A DNA stretch of 6,646 bases, from the NCBI GenBank assembly GCA_029098085.1, contig JAQXNQ010000426.1, positions 1 to 6,646 on the forward strand. Direction: 5' to 3'. Shown in pieces: positions 1 through 5,990 of the stretch. The stretch comes from Oscillospiraceae bacterium (GTDB taxonomy: Bacteria > Bacillota > Clostridia > Oscillospirales > Ruminococcaceae). The position numbers were made by a program, and so were the translations under genes. Under the pieces are notes generated by a model that was not told the origin of the DNA, searched no databases, and was given only the letters and a program-made list of their open reading frames with translations. How positions within the stretch are numbered: the stretch's first letter is position 1; every line of letters starts with the position of its first letter.

Positions 1-1
1 T

Positions 2-724
2 CTTCACGGCTGGATCGTTGTCTCAAAGGACGGCGGAAGAAGCTGGGACTGTGACGCCACACCGCCCGATTTCTTCACCGGCCGGGTGGCCTCCTGCCAT
101 TTCATCCAGTACGGCCGGGGCTTCCGGGGCAGCCGGGATGACTATGTATACGCTGTTTTTCCCTGCGGCGAGGACGGCTTCAGCTATTGGGAGAACGGCG
201 ATATGCTGCTGCTGGGTCGGGTGCCGAAGGAGCAGATTCTCTGCCGGGAGGCCTGGGAGTTTTACTGCTCGGATTCTCCGGACACCCCCGCCTGGGACGC
301 CGATGAGGCAAAGGCCAGGCCGGTGTTCTCCTACGGAAAGATGACCGGTGAGAATCATGTCAGCTACTGTCCCGGTCTCGGGCGGTACCTGATGGGCAAC
401 TACAGCTTTATCGACGAGGAGCTGCGCCCCCGTCCCATTCATCAGATGAAGTGGCCCCAGTCCCACCGCAGCCAGCTGACCCTGTATGAAGCCCCCGAGC
501 CCTGGGGCCCCTGGAAGCTCTTTTACCGGGACGACGACTGGGGTACCTACGGCGACTACCAGCCGGTGTTCCCCACCAAGTGGATGTCTCCCGACGGCAG
601 ACTGCTCTATCTGGTCTCCTCCGGCAGCTGGGACGACTATAATTTCGTTGTGCAGAAGGTGGCCCTCAAGCTGTACGGGGACGCGGATTTTCCTGAGCAG
701 TCCAAATGGTTCGATTTCCGGTAA
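2..724 (+). CDS. Sialidase-like beta-propeller protein (DUF4185-like), 3' part
   Basis: The reading frame is open from the left edge and ends at TAA 722-724, so about 240 C-terminal residues are visible and the true start lies outside the window. The GTG at 86 is internal, because conserved-looking sequence continues upstream of it. The visible protein begins with an Asp-box, SKDGGRSW (bases 23-46), a turn motif of sialidase-type beta-propellers. Next come VYAVFP, then LLLGRVPKEQIL and AWEFY, then EPWGPW, and near the end FPTKWMSPDGR followed by LYLVSSG. This order is what I recall for uncharacterised five-bladed propeller proteins annotated as DUF4185 or sialidase-like, which are thought to bind or cleave glycans. 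No catalytic residues can be assigned from this fragment, so enzyme activity is unproven. It converges with the kinase gene; the stop codons are 23 bases apart and I see no terminator between them. The coding call is firm, the family call moderate. Confidence 0.8.
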   Translation, partial: LHGWIVVSKDGGRSWDCDATPPDFFTGRVASCHFIQYGRGFRGSRDDYVYAVFPCGEDGFSYWENGDMLLLGRVPKEQILCREAWEFYCSDSPDTPAWDADEAKARPVFSYGKMTGENHVSYCPGLGRYLMGNYSFIDEELRPRPIHQMKWPQSHRSQLTLYEAPEPWGPWKLFYRDDDWGTYGDYQPVFPTKWMSPDGRLLYLVSSGSWDDYNFVVQKVALKLYGDADFPEQSKWFDFR

Positions 725-747
725 GCGGATTCCATTGACGGGGCGTG

Positions 748-1686
748 TTATAGCAGCCGCTCCCAGTGCTCGGTCATCCACCGCATCTCCCACAGGAACC
801 GGGCGGGTACGCCGCTGCATTCCCTGAAAAAGTCCGGCGTAAACCACCAGGGCAGCTCGATGCACCAGCTGAGCCGCAGAGCGCTTTGCAGATCCTCTTC
901 TGACAGCGGACGGTACCGGCTGTACCCCTCCCGGAAAGCATCGGCCTTTTCCCGGTTCATTCCTCCTTCCTCCAGCGCGAAGGAAAGGAGCGCCCGTCCG
1001 ATGTCATGGGCGGGGAAACTGAAGCAGCAGCGGTCGAAATCGATGAGGGCGGTGACGCCCCGCCCGTCAAAGAGAAGATTGCCCGGCTGGATATCCTCGT
1101 GAGCCAGTCCCATGGGCCCATCAAAGAGCCGCTGATCCAGCTCCGCAAAAATGCTTTCGGCCTGTTGGATGGCCCTGCTGTACATAGCAGGGCCGTCTCT
1201 TTTTTCGGAGAAAAACCGCTCCAGCAGTTCGGGGGAGTAGCCGCCCGCCGTCGGCAGCACCGGCTCTGCCGGGAGCGCTGAAAGAACCCGGTGCAGCTGC
1301 CCGCAGGTTTCGCCCAGACTCTCCATCTGAACCGGCGACAGGGTTTCAGGGGATTCGATCCGCCCCTCACAGAACTCCATGACCATGTAAACCGTCTCCG
1401 GATCCGGCCGCCGGAGCACCCTTCCGTCCCGCTGCAGCAGAAAGGGGCAGCGGACGCCCTGCTCCCGGGCCAGCAGCTGCCGCCGGAGGGCCTCCTCGAT
1501 GCGCTCCAGCTTGTCGGGACGGTAGCGCCTGGGGCTGTACTGCTTGACCAGCAGGGGGCCGCGGTCGGTGCTGATCCGCCATTTCTGATTGAGCCACCCG
1601 CCGGAAACCGGCACCGCTTCGGTGAAGGTCAGGCCGAAGGCGGACTGCAGGTCGCGGACGATGGAAACGGGTATGGACTGGGTCAT
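748..1686 (-). CDS. APH/CotS-like phosphotransferase (small-molecule kinase)
   Basis: This 312-residue protein has the protein-kinase-like fold of aminoglycoside phosphotransferases, choline kinases and CotS spore-coat kinases. Visible landmarks are VKQY with the probable ATP-binding Lys48, the hinge VMEFCEG around 102-108, the catalytic loop HEDIQPGN (His196, Asp198, Asn203), and the metal-binding IDFD (Asp216, Asp218). All key residues are present, so it should be active as an ATP-dependent kinase, probably cytosolic. The usual HGD reads HED here, a tolerated position. The substrate cannot be read from sequence. The start is ATG 1686-1684, which overlaps the TGA of the upstream regulator gene as ATGA, indicating translational coupling and one transcript. 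In a glycan-use locus a sugar 1-kinase role, like that of the APH-family N-acetylhexosamine kinase NahK, is conceivable. Antibiotic phosphorylation is less likely given this context. Confidence 0.88.
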   Translation of the reverse strand: MTQSIPVSIVRDLQSAFGLTFTEAVPVSGGWLNQKWRISTDRGPLLVKQYSPRRYRPDKLERIEEALRRQLLAREQGVRCPFLLQRDGRVLRRPDPETVYMVMEFCEGRIESPETLSPVQMESLGETCGQLHRVLSALPAEPVLPTAGGYSPELLERFFSEKRDGPAMYSRAIQQAESIFAELDQRLFDGPMGLAHEDIQPGNLLFDGRGVTALIDFDRCCFSFPAHDIGRALLSFALEEGGMNREKADAFREGYSRYRPLSEEDLQSALRLSWCIELPWWFTPDFFRECSGVPARFLWEMRWMTEHWERLL

Positions 1687-2507
1687 CGGGCTTCACCGCT
1701 TTCTTTTTCCTGATTTTTGTAGACGGAGGGGGAAACTCCGAATCGTTTGCTGAACTGCCGGGAAAAGTTGGGCAGGTCGCCGAATCCGGCCGAGTAGGTA
1801 ACTTCGGTAACCGACAGCCCGGACAGCAGCATCCGGGCAGCCTGCTGCAGCCGGTATTCCAGCAGATACTGCTGGGGCGAAACGCCGTAGACCTTCTTGA
1901 AGACCCGGAACAGCTGACTGCGGTGGACACCGGCGAAGGAGGCCAGCTGCTCCACCGTCAGCGGATAGGAGTAGTTCTGCCGGATGTAGGCCGCGGCGGC
2001 CCCGGCGATGGAGTCGGCCTGCCGGCTGACTGGCGGCAGCTCAAACTGGGCAAAAAAGCGGTAGAGGGAGGCGGTGACCGCAAAGGGATTGCCTCCGGCG
2101 CCGTACTGATCCAGCATGTCGGCGATGCAGCTGCAGGCGCCCTGCGCGTCCCGCAGCCGGAGAATGGGGCCCTCACCCAGCAGCTCCAGCAGGGCGGGGG
2201 CTTCGCTGCCCTGAAAGCCCACCCAGCCGTAATGCCAGGGCTGCTCCAGATCGGCGGCGTAGAAGGTCGTCTCTCCCGGCCGGATCAGAAAGGCCTCCCC
2301 CGGCCCCACCTGCCAGACCCTGCCGCCGGCCTCGAACCGCCCCTTTCCGGACAGGACGCAGTGAATCAGGTAGTGATCCCGCACTGCCGGGCCGAAGCTG
2401 TGGCCGCTGTCGCACTTTTCCATGCCGCAGTTGGACAGGTAAAGAGCCGTGCCGGCGCTGAGCCGCTCGGGATGAAGAAAAACGTGCATTTCACGGACTT
2501 CCGCCAT
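1683..2507 (-). CDS. AraC-family transcriptional regulator
   Basis: A 274-residue one-component regulator. Residues about 15-100 form an AraC-type cupin sensor, with SGKGRFEAGG and GPGEAFLIRPGE as the typical strands. Residues about 168-265 are the C-terminal double helix-turn-helix: LTVEQLASFAGVHRSQLFRV is the first and VTYSAGFGDLPNFSRQF the second, followed by the closing GVSPSVYK signature. Length and order match sugar-responsive activators of the MsmR/RafR kind found beside alpha-galactosidase genes. The start at ATG 2507-2505 is fixed by AAAGGAGG at 2523-2516, eight bases upstream. It is transcribed away from melA, and the shared gap carries direct repeats suited to this family. The likely inducer is a galactoside or a galactose-type sugar, inferred from context. 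The gene's stop overlaps the start of the kinase gene. Confidence 0.93.
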   Translation of the reverse strand: MAEVREMHVFLHPERLSAGTALYLSNCGMEKCDSGHSFGPAVRDHYLIHCVLSGKGRFEAGGRVWQVGPGEAFLIRPGETTFYAADLEQPWHYGWVGFQGSEAPALLELLGEGPILRLRDAQGACSCIADMLDQYGAGGNPFAVTASLYRFFAQFELPPVSRQADSIAGAAAAYIRQNYSYPLTVEQLASFAGVHRSQLFRVFKKVYGVSPQQYLLEYRLQQAARMLLSGLSVTEVTYSAGFGDLPNFSRQFSKRFGVSPSVYKNQEKESGEAR

Positions 2508-2515
2508 GACCGATC

Positions 2516-2523
2516 CCTCCTTT
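2516..2523 (-). promoter_or_regulatory. Ribosome binding site of the AraC-family gene
   Basis: AAAGGAGG on the minus strand lies eight bases before the ATG at 2507. It is a near-perfect Shine-Dalgarno sequence and settles the start of the regulator gene. Confidence 0.85.
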
Positions 2524-2536
2524 CGGGTTTGGGGCC

Positions 2537-2565
2537 ATTATACCATGAAAACCGGGAAGATGCAA
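2537..2565 (-). promoter_or_regulatory. Probable promoter of the regulator-kinase operon
   Basis: On the minus strand TTGCAT (2565-2560) is followed by a 17-base spacer and TATAAT (2542-2537). An extended -10 (TGGTATAAT) is also present. This is a good housekeeping sigma promoter. Transcription would start near 2530, giving a leader of only about 23 bases. The -35 box overlaps the promoter-distal direct repeat of the presumed operator (2562-2570), so a bound regulator could repress its own gene. Confidence 0.72.
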
Positions 2566-2591
2566 CATTAAAGCAAAAACAGGCAACATAA
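2562..2591. promoter_or_regulatory. Paired 9-bp direct repeats, presumed AraC-family operator
   Basis: GCAACATTA (2562-2570) and GCAACATAA (2583-2591) match at 8 of 9 positions and start exactly 21 bp apart, two turns of the helix. A weaker GCAA core at 2573 lies between them, roughly one turn from each. AraC-family activators commonly bind direct half-sites at this spacing next to the -35 of the target. Here the second repeat ends five bases before the expected melA -35 and the first overlaps the -35 of the regulator's own promoter. Binding by the adjacent regulator is inferred. Confidence 0.6.
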
Positions 2592-2596
2592 CTCAA

Positions 2597-2625
2597 TGGC
2601 CTTTTGCGGCAAAGTGCGGTATGAT
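2597..2625 (+). promoter_or_regulatory. Probable activator-dependent promoter of melA
   Basis: TATGAT at 2620-2625 is a good -10 box. The hexamer 17 bases upstream, TGGCCT (2597-2602), is a poor -35. A good -10 with a weak -35 and direct repeats immediately upstream is the usual look of an AraC-type activated promoter. The start point would be near 2632, leaving an 86-base leader before melA. Confidence 0.5.
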
Positions 2626-2631
2626 AGGGGC

Positions 2632-2717
2632 AGATGAAGCCGGAAGCGGCTTCCCCGCGGAAAAACAGCGCAGTCCGTCAGGCTGCCTGAAAGCTTCAAT
2701 TACAGGAGGAATGTTTC
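2632..2717 (+). promoter_or_regulatory. Structured leader of melA with ribosome binding site
   Basis: A hairpin with a 7-bp stem, GAAGCCG (2636-2642) with CGGCTTC (2647-2653), and loop GAAG sits at the expected 5' end. A 13-bp perfect palindrome TCAGGCTGCCTGA lies at 2678-2690, and GCTTC at 2693-2697 could also pair with the first stem's 5' arm. AGGAGGA at 2704-2710 precedes the ATG at 2718 by seven bases. I recognise no known riboswitch or T-box. The 5' hairpin may simply stabilise the message. Confidence 0.4.
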
Positions 2718-4028
2718 ATGAAAATTACCTTCGTTGGCGCGGGCAGCACCGTCTTTGCCCGCAATGTCATCGGTGACTGCATCCTGACCCCCGAGCTGGG
2801 CGACTTCGATGTCTGCCTGTTCGACATCGACCCCAAGCGGCTGGATGAGTCCTATCAGATCATCTCCAACATCAACAAAACCGCAAACGGAAAGGCCCAC
2901 ATCACCCAGACCCTCGACCGGGAGACCGCCTTCCGGGGCGCGGACTTTGTGGTCAACGCCATTCAGGTGGGCCTGTACGAGCCCTGCACCGTCACCGACT
3001 TTGAGGTGCCCAAAAAGTACGGCCTGCGCCAGACCATCGCCGACACCCTGGGCATCGGCGGCATCTTCCGCGGCCTGCGGACCATCCCGGTCATGAAGGC
3101 CTACGCCGATGATATGGAGCGCTGGTGCCCCAACGCCCTGTTCATCAACTACACCAACCCCATGTCCATTCTCAGCGGCTATATGCAGCGGTACACCAAT
3201 GTCAAAACCATCGGCCTCTGCCATTCGGTGCAGGTCTGCGTGCCCCATCTGCTGGACACCCTGGGCATGACCGAGTACAAGGACAACAACCGCTGGGAGA
3301 TCGCCGGCATCAACCATCAGGCCTGGCTTTTGAAGGTGGAGGATCTGCAGGGCAACGACCTGTACCCCGAGATCAAGCGCCGCGCCTTTGATCCCCAGTA
3401 CAACACCGAGATGAAGGATCTGGTTCGGCTGGAGCTGATGCGGCAGTTCGGCTACTATGTGACCGAATCCAGCGAGCACAGCGCCGAGTACACCCCCTGG
3501 TTCATCAAGGACAAATACCCCGAGCTGATCGAGCGGTACAAGATTCCTCTGGACGAGTATCCCCGCCGCTGCGTCGAGCAGATCCGCAAGTGGAACGAGA
3601 TGCGGGACCGGCTGCTGGATGAGTCCTGCCGTATCGAGCATGTCAAGACCCGGGAATTCGCCGCCGGTATCATCAAGGCCATCCTGACCGACGAGCCCTA
3701 TCGGGTGCACGGCAATGTGCTGAACACCGGCCTGATCACCAACCTGCCCCAGAACGCCTGCGTCGAGGTGCCGGTGATGATCGACCGCAACGGCCTCAAT
3801 CCCTGCTTTGTTGGTGATCTGCCCGAGCAGTGCGCCGCCGTCAACCGCACCAACATCAATGTGCAGCTGCTGACCATCAAGGCTGCCGAGACCCTGAAGA
3901 AGGAGTACATCTACATGGCCGCCATGCTGGATCCCCACACCTCCTCCGAGCTGTCCATCGACGACATCCGTGCCCTCTGCGATGATCTGATCGAAGCCCA
4001 CGGCGACTGGCTGCCCAAATATCACTGA
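2718..4028 (+). CDS. melA: GH4 alpha-galactosidase (MelA type), NAD- and metal-dependent
   Basis: The 436-residue protein is full length for glycoside hydrolase family 4. It starts with a Rossmann NAD site, KITFVGAGST (Gly7, Gly9, Ser10), and carries NYTNPM (Asn147), LCHSVQ (Cys168-Val171) and GINH (His200). In GH4 the four residues after the conserved Leu sort activities, and CHSV marks alpha-galactosidases. Cys168 and His200 are the expected ligands of the catalytic Mn2+. The middle (YVTESSEHSAEY) and end (AAMLDPHTSSELS, HGDWLP) resemble Bacillus subtilis MelA closely from memory. The family uses a redox-assisted elimination mechanism and works inside the cell; no signal peptide is visible. 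It would hydrolyse melibiose, raffinose-type sugars or other alpha-galactosides. The start has AGGAGGA seven bases upstream; the earlier ATG at 2711 is out of frame. It is divergent from the AraC-family gene and ends in its own terminator. Confidence 0.95.
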   Translation: MKITFVGAGSTVFARNVIGDCILTPELGDFDVCLFDIDPKRLDESYQIISNINKTANGKAHITQTLDRETAFRGADFVVNAIQVGLYEPCTVTDFEVPKKYGLRQTIADTLGIGGIFRGLRTIPVMKAYADDMERWCPNALFINYTNPMSILSGYMQRYTNVKTIGLCHSVQVCVPHLLDTLGMTEYKDNNRWEIAGINHQAWLLKVEDLQGNDLYPEIKRRAFDPQYNTEMKDLVRLELMRQFGYYVTESSEHSAEYTPWFIKDKYPELIERYKIPLDEYPRRCVEQIRKWNEMRDRLLDESCRIEHVKTREFAAGIIKAILTDEPYRVHGNVLNTGLITNLPQNACVEVPVMIDRNGLNPCFVGDLPEQCAAVNRTNINVQLLTIKAAETLKKEYIYMAAMLDPHTSSELSIDDIRALCDDLIEAHGDWLPKYH

Positions 4029-4040
4029 TTCCGAAACGCG

Positions 4041-4073
4041 CTCCCCGTCCGTTTTTTTCGGGCGGGGAGTTTT
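4041..4073 (+). terminator. Intrinsic terminator after melA
   Basis: CTCCCCGTCCG (4041-4051) pairs with CGGGCGGGGAG (4059-4069) as an 11-bp stem with one G-U pair, and the loop is seven T. TTTT follows at 4070-4073, then further T-rich sequence. It lies 12 bases after the melA stop and should separate melA transcription from the GH123-like genes. Confidence 0.88.
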
Positions 4074-4102
4074 GCTTCTGTTGTGTTTTTACGTTCTGTC
4101 GA

Positions 4103-4133
4103 CCTGCCCTCTTCCAACATTTTTGCCTGCCCT
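4103..4133. repeat. Direct repeat CCTGCCCT x2 flanking a CAACATT core
   Basis: CCTGCCCT occurs at 4103-4110 and 4126-4133, 23 bp apart. Between them CAACATT (4115-4121) repeats the core of the presumed operator upstream of melA. The block lies about 70-100 bases before the probable start point of the downstream gene. It could be an operator, but such short matches can arise by chance. Confidence 0.3.
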
Positions 4134-4165
4134 TCAGTTTTCGTTGGAATTCTGCCAAAAAAGAT

Positions 4166-4194
4166 TTGTGTTTTATCGGAATTTATGGTATTCT
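4166..4194 (+). promoter_or_regulatory. Probable promoter of the first GH123-like gene
   Basis: TTGTGT (4166-4171), a 17-base spacer and TATTCT (4189-4194) with an extended TG (TGGTATTCT) form a plausible promoter in AT-richer sequence. It would give a leader of about 57 bases. A second, weaker option is TTGGTG (4196-4201) with TATATT (4221-4226), with a 19-base spacer. A promoter is expected here because a strong terminator lies upstream. Confidence 0.45.
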
Positions 4195-4242
4195 TTTGGT
4201 GGGCAGTCTTACCACAGACTTATATTATGAAGGGCGTTGCCC

Positions 4243-4249
4243 GGAAAGG
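4243..4249 (+). promoter_or_regulatory. Ribosome binding site that fixes the first GH123-like start
   Basis: GGAAAGG ends eight bases before ATG 4258. The in-frame TTG at 4237 lies upstream of this site and so would not be served by it. The tandem paralogue also begins at the position equivalent to 4258, with AAAGG at the same distance. Confidence 0.7.
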
Positions 4250-4257
4250 TGTTTGCC

Positions 4258-5928
4258 ATGGATATGAAACTGAAAACGATGCTGGTTTCCGGTCTGGAAA
4301 AGGTTTTTTCCGATAAGGAACCCACCCCCGTGCCTCACGGCTTCAAGCTGAGCCTGATGAAGGACGATATCGCCATCTTCCAGCTGGCGGTTCGCCCCGA
4401 TACCGCCTTCTGGATGGCCCGCTTTGACGCTGAGGTGACGGTAGAGTCTCCCATTGCCGGGCTGGTCACGGTGCACAAGGTGGATCCGGTGCCGGTGCGG
4501 CTGGCCGCCATCAACCCCTCCGACGGGGATTACATCTCGGATCAGCCCGGCCTGTACCCCGACCTGCTCCGTCCCACCGAAAACGGTGTGTTCCATGTGA
4601 TGAACCGCCAGTGGAACGCCTTCTGGATCGAGGTGGAGACCACCCCTGAAACCCCTGCCGGCACCTTCCCTGTGACGGTGAAGCTGACCATGAAGCACCC
4701 CTGGGCCGATGAGCAGGTGACGGTCAGCGACACGGTGCAGGTGACCGTCATCAACGCCGTCCTGCCCAAACAGACCCTCAAGCGCACCGAATGGTTCCAC
4801 GCCGACTGCGTGGCTGACTACTACCATGTGGAGCCCCTGTCCGAGGAGCACTGGGCGCTGCTGGAGGAGCAGGTGGCCATGGCCGGCAAGCGCGGCATCA
4901 ACATGCTGCTGACCCCCATCTTCACTCCGCCTCTGGATACCGCCGTGGGCGGCGAGCGCACCACCGTCCAGCTGATGGATGTGACTCTGGAGAAGGGCGT
5001 CTACTCCTTCGGCTTTGACAAGCTGCGCCGCTGGATTGAGATGGGTCAGCGCCACGGCATCGAGTATTTTGAGATGGCCCACCTGTACACCCAGTGGGGC
5101 GCCGCGCACTGCCCCAAGATCATGGCCACGGTGGATGGCGAGTACAAGCGCATCTTCGGCTGGGAGGATGCCTCCAACGGCGCCCGCTATAAGGAATTCC
5201 TCGCCGCCATGCTGCCCGCCCTGACCGGCTTTATGGAGAGCCTGGGCCTGAAGGACAAGACCGTCTTCCACATCTCCGATGAGCCCCGGGTGGAGCATCT
5301 GCCCCTCTACAAGGAAGTCCGGGAGCAGGTGGCCCCCTATCTGCAGGGCTGGACGATCATGGACGCCCTCAGCGACTACTCCTACTATAAGGAAGGCGTC
5401 TGCGAGCTGCCGGTGGTGGCCAGCAATCATGTGACTCCCTTCCTGGAGGGCGACCGTCCCGATGAGTTCTGGGTCTATTACTGCGTCTCCCAGGCCTATC
5501 AGGTGGCCAACCGCTTTATGGCCATGCCCTCTTACCGCAACCGGATTCTGGCCACCCAGCTGTACAAGTACGATGTCAAGGGCTTCCTGCAGTGGGGCTT
5601 TAACTTCTACAACAGCCAGTACTCCCTCAAGCACATCAATCCCTTTGCCAATACGGACAGCGACGGCGGTTTCCCGGCGGGCGACCCCTTCGCGGTTTAT
5701 CCCGGCGACGACGGCAAGCCCTGGCCCTCTATCCGTCTGGAGATCTTCTGGCAGTGCCTGTGCGATCTGCGGGCCTTTAAGCTGCTGGAGAGCCTGACCG
5801 ATAAGGACTTCGTCATGAGCCTCATCGAGGCCGAAGGCGAAGTGACCTTCTTCGAGTATCCCAGAAACGCCGATTATCTGCTGAAGCTGAGAGATCGGGT
5901 CAACGAGGAGATTGCAAAGCGCGTCTGA
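4258..5928 (+). CDS. DUF4091/GH123-family glycoside hydrolase, copy 1
   Basis: The protein has 556 residues, about the usual length for compact GH123-type enzymes. Residues 1 to about 170 look like the family's N-terminal beta-sandwich, with EWFHADC at 178-184 leading into the catalytic barrel. The barrel carries TPIFTPPLDT, YTQWGAAHCPKI, the putative catalytic pair in HISDEP (Asp341, Glu342), WGFNFYNS (446-453) and FPAGDPFAVYPG from residue 472. Known GH123 members are exo-beta-N-acetylgalactosaminidases in which an adjacent Asp-Glu pair supports substrate-assisted hydrolysis; the pair is present here, so activity is plausible. Many DUF4091 proteins of Firmicutes are uncharacterised, so the exact sugar is uncertain. 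No signal peptide or membrane segment is visible, which suggests a cytoplasmic enzyme acting on imported oligosaccharides. A terminator separates it from melA, and a close paralogue follows 62 bases downstream. Confidence 0.88.
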   Translation: MDMKLKTMLVSGLEKVFSDKEPTPVPHGFKLSLMKDDIAIFQLAVRPDTAFWMARFDAEVTVESPIAGLVTVHKVDPVPVRLAAINPSDGDYISDQPGLYPDLLRPTENGVFHVMNRQWNAFWIEVETTPETPAGTFPVTVKLTMKHPWADEQVTVSDTVQVTVINAVLPKQTLKRTEWFHADCVADYYHVEPLSEEHWALLEEQVAMAGKRGINMLLTPIFTPPLDTAVGGERTTVQLMDVTLEKGVYSFGFDKLRRWIEMGQRHGIEYFEMAHLYTQWGAAHCPKIMATVDGEYKRIFGWEDASNGARYKEFLAAMLPALTGFMESLGLKDKTVFHISDEPRVEHLPLYKEVREQVAPYLQGWTIMDALSDYSYYKEGVCELPVVASNHVTPFLEGDRPDEFWVYYCVSQAYQVANRFMAMPSYRNRILATQLYKYDVKGFLQWGFNFYNSQYSLKHINPFANTDSDGGFPAGDPFAVYPGDDGKPWPSIRLEIFWQCLCDLRAFKLLESLTDKDFVMSLIEAEGEVTFFEYPRNADYLLKLRDRVNEEIAKRV

Positions 5929-5943
5929 GCGCATGAACATCAA

Positions 5944-5973
5944 AAGGCGGGGGCTCTCAGGCGTCCCCGCCTT
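5944..5973 (+). other. Intercistronic hairpin between the GH123-like paralogues
   Basis: AAGGCGGGG (5944-5952) is perfectly complementary to CCCCGCCTT (5965-5973). A G-U and a C-G pair extend the stem to 11 bp with an 8-base loop. No T-run follows, so it is not a normal intrinsic terminator. The ribosome binding site of the next gene begins only four bases after the stem. It may slow ribosome or polymerase passage, stabilise the upstream message, or end transcription partly. Confidence 0.6.
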
Positions 5974-5990
5974 CAGAAAGGATGACCGTC

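Noticed and set aside
86..88. GTG at 86 as the start of the first gene
   Set aside because: The same frame is open to the left edge and encodes an Asp-box upstream, so the gene begins outside the window.
2604..2609. TTGCGG as the -35 box of melA
   Set aside because: Only 10 bases separate it from TATGAT at 2620, too short for a normal promoter.
2700..4025. A 441-codon open frame antisense to melA
   Set aside because: It mirrors melA codon for codon, shows the repetitive Leu/Gly/Val/Asp-rich composition of an antisense shadow of a GC-rich gene, and has no family motifs.
4144..4158. TTGGAATTCTGCCAA as an inverted-repeat operator
   Set aside because: Only the four outer bases of each arm pair and the centre is not symmetrical, so it is weak evidence.
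4237..4257. TTG at 4237 as an earlier start of the first GH123-like gene
   Set aside because: It lies before the GGAAAGG site, and the paralogue begins at the position equivalent to ATG 4258.
4083..4316. A 77-codon plus-strand open frame running into the first GH123-like gene
   Set aside because: It overlaps the promoter and gene start in another frame, lacks a ribosome binding site and has no recognisable motif.
4225..5943. A 572-codon open frame antisense to the first GH123-like gene
   Set aside because: It is the same kind of shadow as the one over melA. A similar antisense frame appears over the second paralogue (5973-6575), as expected if it simply follows from the sense codons.
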